Shown here: piece after piece, positions 15,503 to 16,010 of the stretch
Numbering within the stretch: position 1 is the stretch's first letter
Layout: every line of letters starts with the position of its first letter
Source: an uncultured Odoribacter sp.
Lineage (GTDB): Bacteria; Bacteroidota; Bacteroidia; Bacteroidales; Marinifilaceae
NCBI GenBank assembly: GCA_905193145.1
Contig: CAJJNP010000065.1
Location: forward strand, 1 to 16,010
Length of the DNA: 16,010 nucleotides
Direction: 5' to 3'
Made by a program: the position numbers and the translations under genes
The notes under the pieces: generated by a model
Seen by the model: the letters and a program-made list of their open reading frames with translations, nothing else
What the model was told of the DNA's origin: nothing
Database searches by the model: none

Positions 15503-15534
15503 CGAAATTACTCTATTTTCACAACATTGCCAAG
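15503..15534 (-). promoter_or_regulatory. Weak promoter-like sequence upstream of guaB
   Basis: On the minus strand CTTG (15534-15531), 20 bases, then TAATTTCG (15510-15503) match the Bacteroides consensus with one mismatch in each box. Placed 27 bases before the start codon. The remaining spacer (15535-15650) is AT-rich and shows nothing else. Confidence 0.3.
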
Positions 15535-15650
15535 CACTGTCTGTAAAAAATTATATTCTTATTGATTATTTCTGCAATATTTGATTGTCTGCAGGTGTTA
15601 ATTTTTCTGTTTTTAGATTATATATAATAGTGTCCCCTACATTTGAATAA

Positions 15651-16010
15651 TTAATGCATGATTTTAAAAATCAATTCTCTCAACAATTCTCCTGCCGATG
15701 TATTAGTATTACCAACACCTTTAGATTTCATATCGTATTCACGTAGCAGTGAAATTACAGTTGCACATTTTTTGGCACTATATATACGACTGCCTTCCGT
15801 ATAATCTTTCATGAAGAATGGATGTACTCCTAATATTTTTGCCATTTCCTGTATATTTTGTGTTTCCCTCTTTTGGTAGTGGTAAGTGAGAAGATTCAAG
15901 AAATAGCGAAATAGGGTGGAGATGGTGAGAACCATCGGATTGTTTTTGGGATTTGCTTCAAAATAATTGACAATCTGATTGGCTTTTAGTACATTTTTAT
16001 GTATGACGGC
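15651..16010 (-). CDS. holA: DNA polymerase III delta subunit, C-terminal end (5' part outside the window)
   Basis: The frame is open from the right edge of the window; the Met at 15935 is internal. The visible 119 residues start AVIHKNVLKANQIVNYFEANP and continue NNPMVLTISTLFRYFLNLL, then MAKILGVHPFFMKDYTEG and the final helix ATVISLLREYDMKSKGVGN. This is the C-terminal helical domain (domain III) of HolA, the clamp-loader subunit that opens the sliding clamp. Segments such as the NPKNNP turn and the G-V-G-N-T end are typical of Bacteroidetes HolA. The domain joins the clamp-loader ring; the clamp-binding N-terminus is not in view. Same strand as guaB, 174 bases upstream of it. Confidence 0.85.
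   Translation of the reverse strand, partial: AVIHKNVLKANQIVNYFEANPKNNPMVLTISTLFRYFLNLLTYHYQKRETQNIQEMAKILGVHPFFMKDYTEGSRIYSAKKCATVISLLREYDMKSKGVGNTNTSAGELLRELIFKIMH

Overview
The window is a piece of a Bacteroides-like genome. The evidence is TTTG-N20-TAnnTTTG promoters (12732-12763 on +, 9723-9754 on -), a GH110 alpha-1,3-galactosidase of the kind gut Bacteroides secrete, an ATP-grasp protein type I associate with Bacteroidetes, and a HolA C-terminus of Bacteroides style.

Left part (1-1009, + strand): the 3' end of a Fic-family gene, followed 18 bases later by a Vsr-like mismatch endonuclease. A weak terminator and a 400-base gap follow. The gap holds a promoter-like box and two tiny overlapping reading frames that may be the remains of a regulator.

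Central part (1410-9475, + strand): a compact six-gene operon that I read as a LlaJI-type restriction-modification cassette. In order it encodes two complete but different C5-cytosine methyltransferases, a 212-residue protein with features of a B3-like DNA-recognition domain, a McrB-type AAA+ motor, a RhuM-family protein, and a McrC/LlaJI-type PD-(D/E)xK nuclease. The two methyltransferases would protect the two strands of an asymmetric site. The motor and nuclease would form the nucleotide-dependent restriction complex. RhuM is extra and its role is unknown. Base composition changes abruptly inside the motor gene near 5150 and again near 9310 inside the nuclease gene. This suggests that a site-specificity half and an effector half have been recombined.

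Right part (9476-16010): a small two-helix membrane protein (-) with a promoter so close to its start codon that the mRNA looks leaderless; a broken YhcG/DUF1016 nuclease gene (+); a broken fragment resembling the end of a phosphodiester glycosidase (+); the secreted GH110 galactosidase (-); an ATP-grasp protein (+); an IMP dehydrogenase (-) that aligns along its whole length with the Tritrichomonas foetus type rather than the usual bacterial GuaB; and the C-terminal end of HolA (-), which runs off the right edge.

Most interesting points: the mosaic LlaJI-like cassette with a separate putative recognition subunit and an embedded RhuM, the parabasalid-type IMP dehydrogenase, and the guaB terminator buried in the convergent gene. 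No tRNA, rRNA, CRISPR array or intact insertion sequence was seen.
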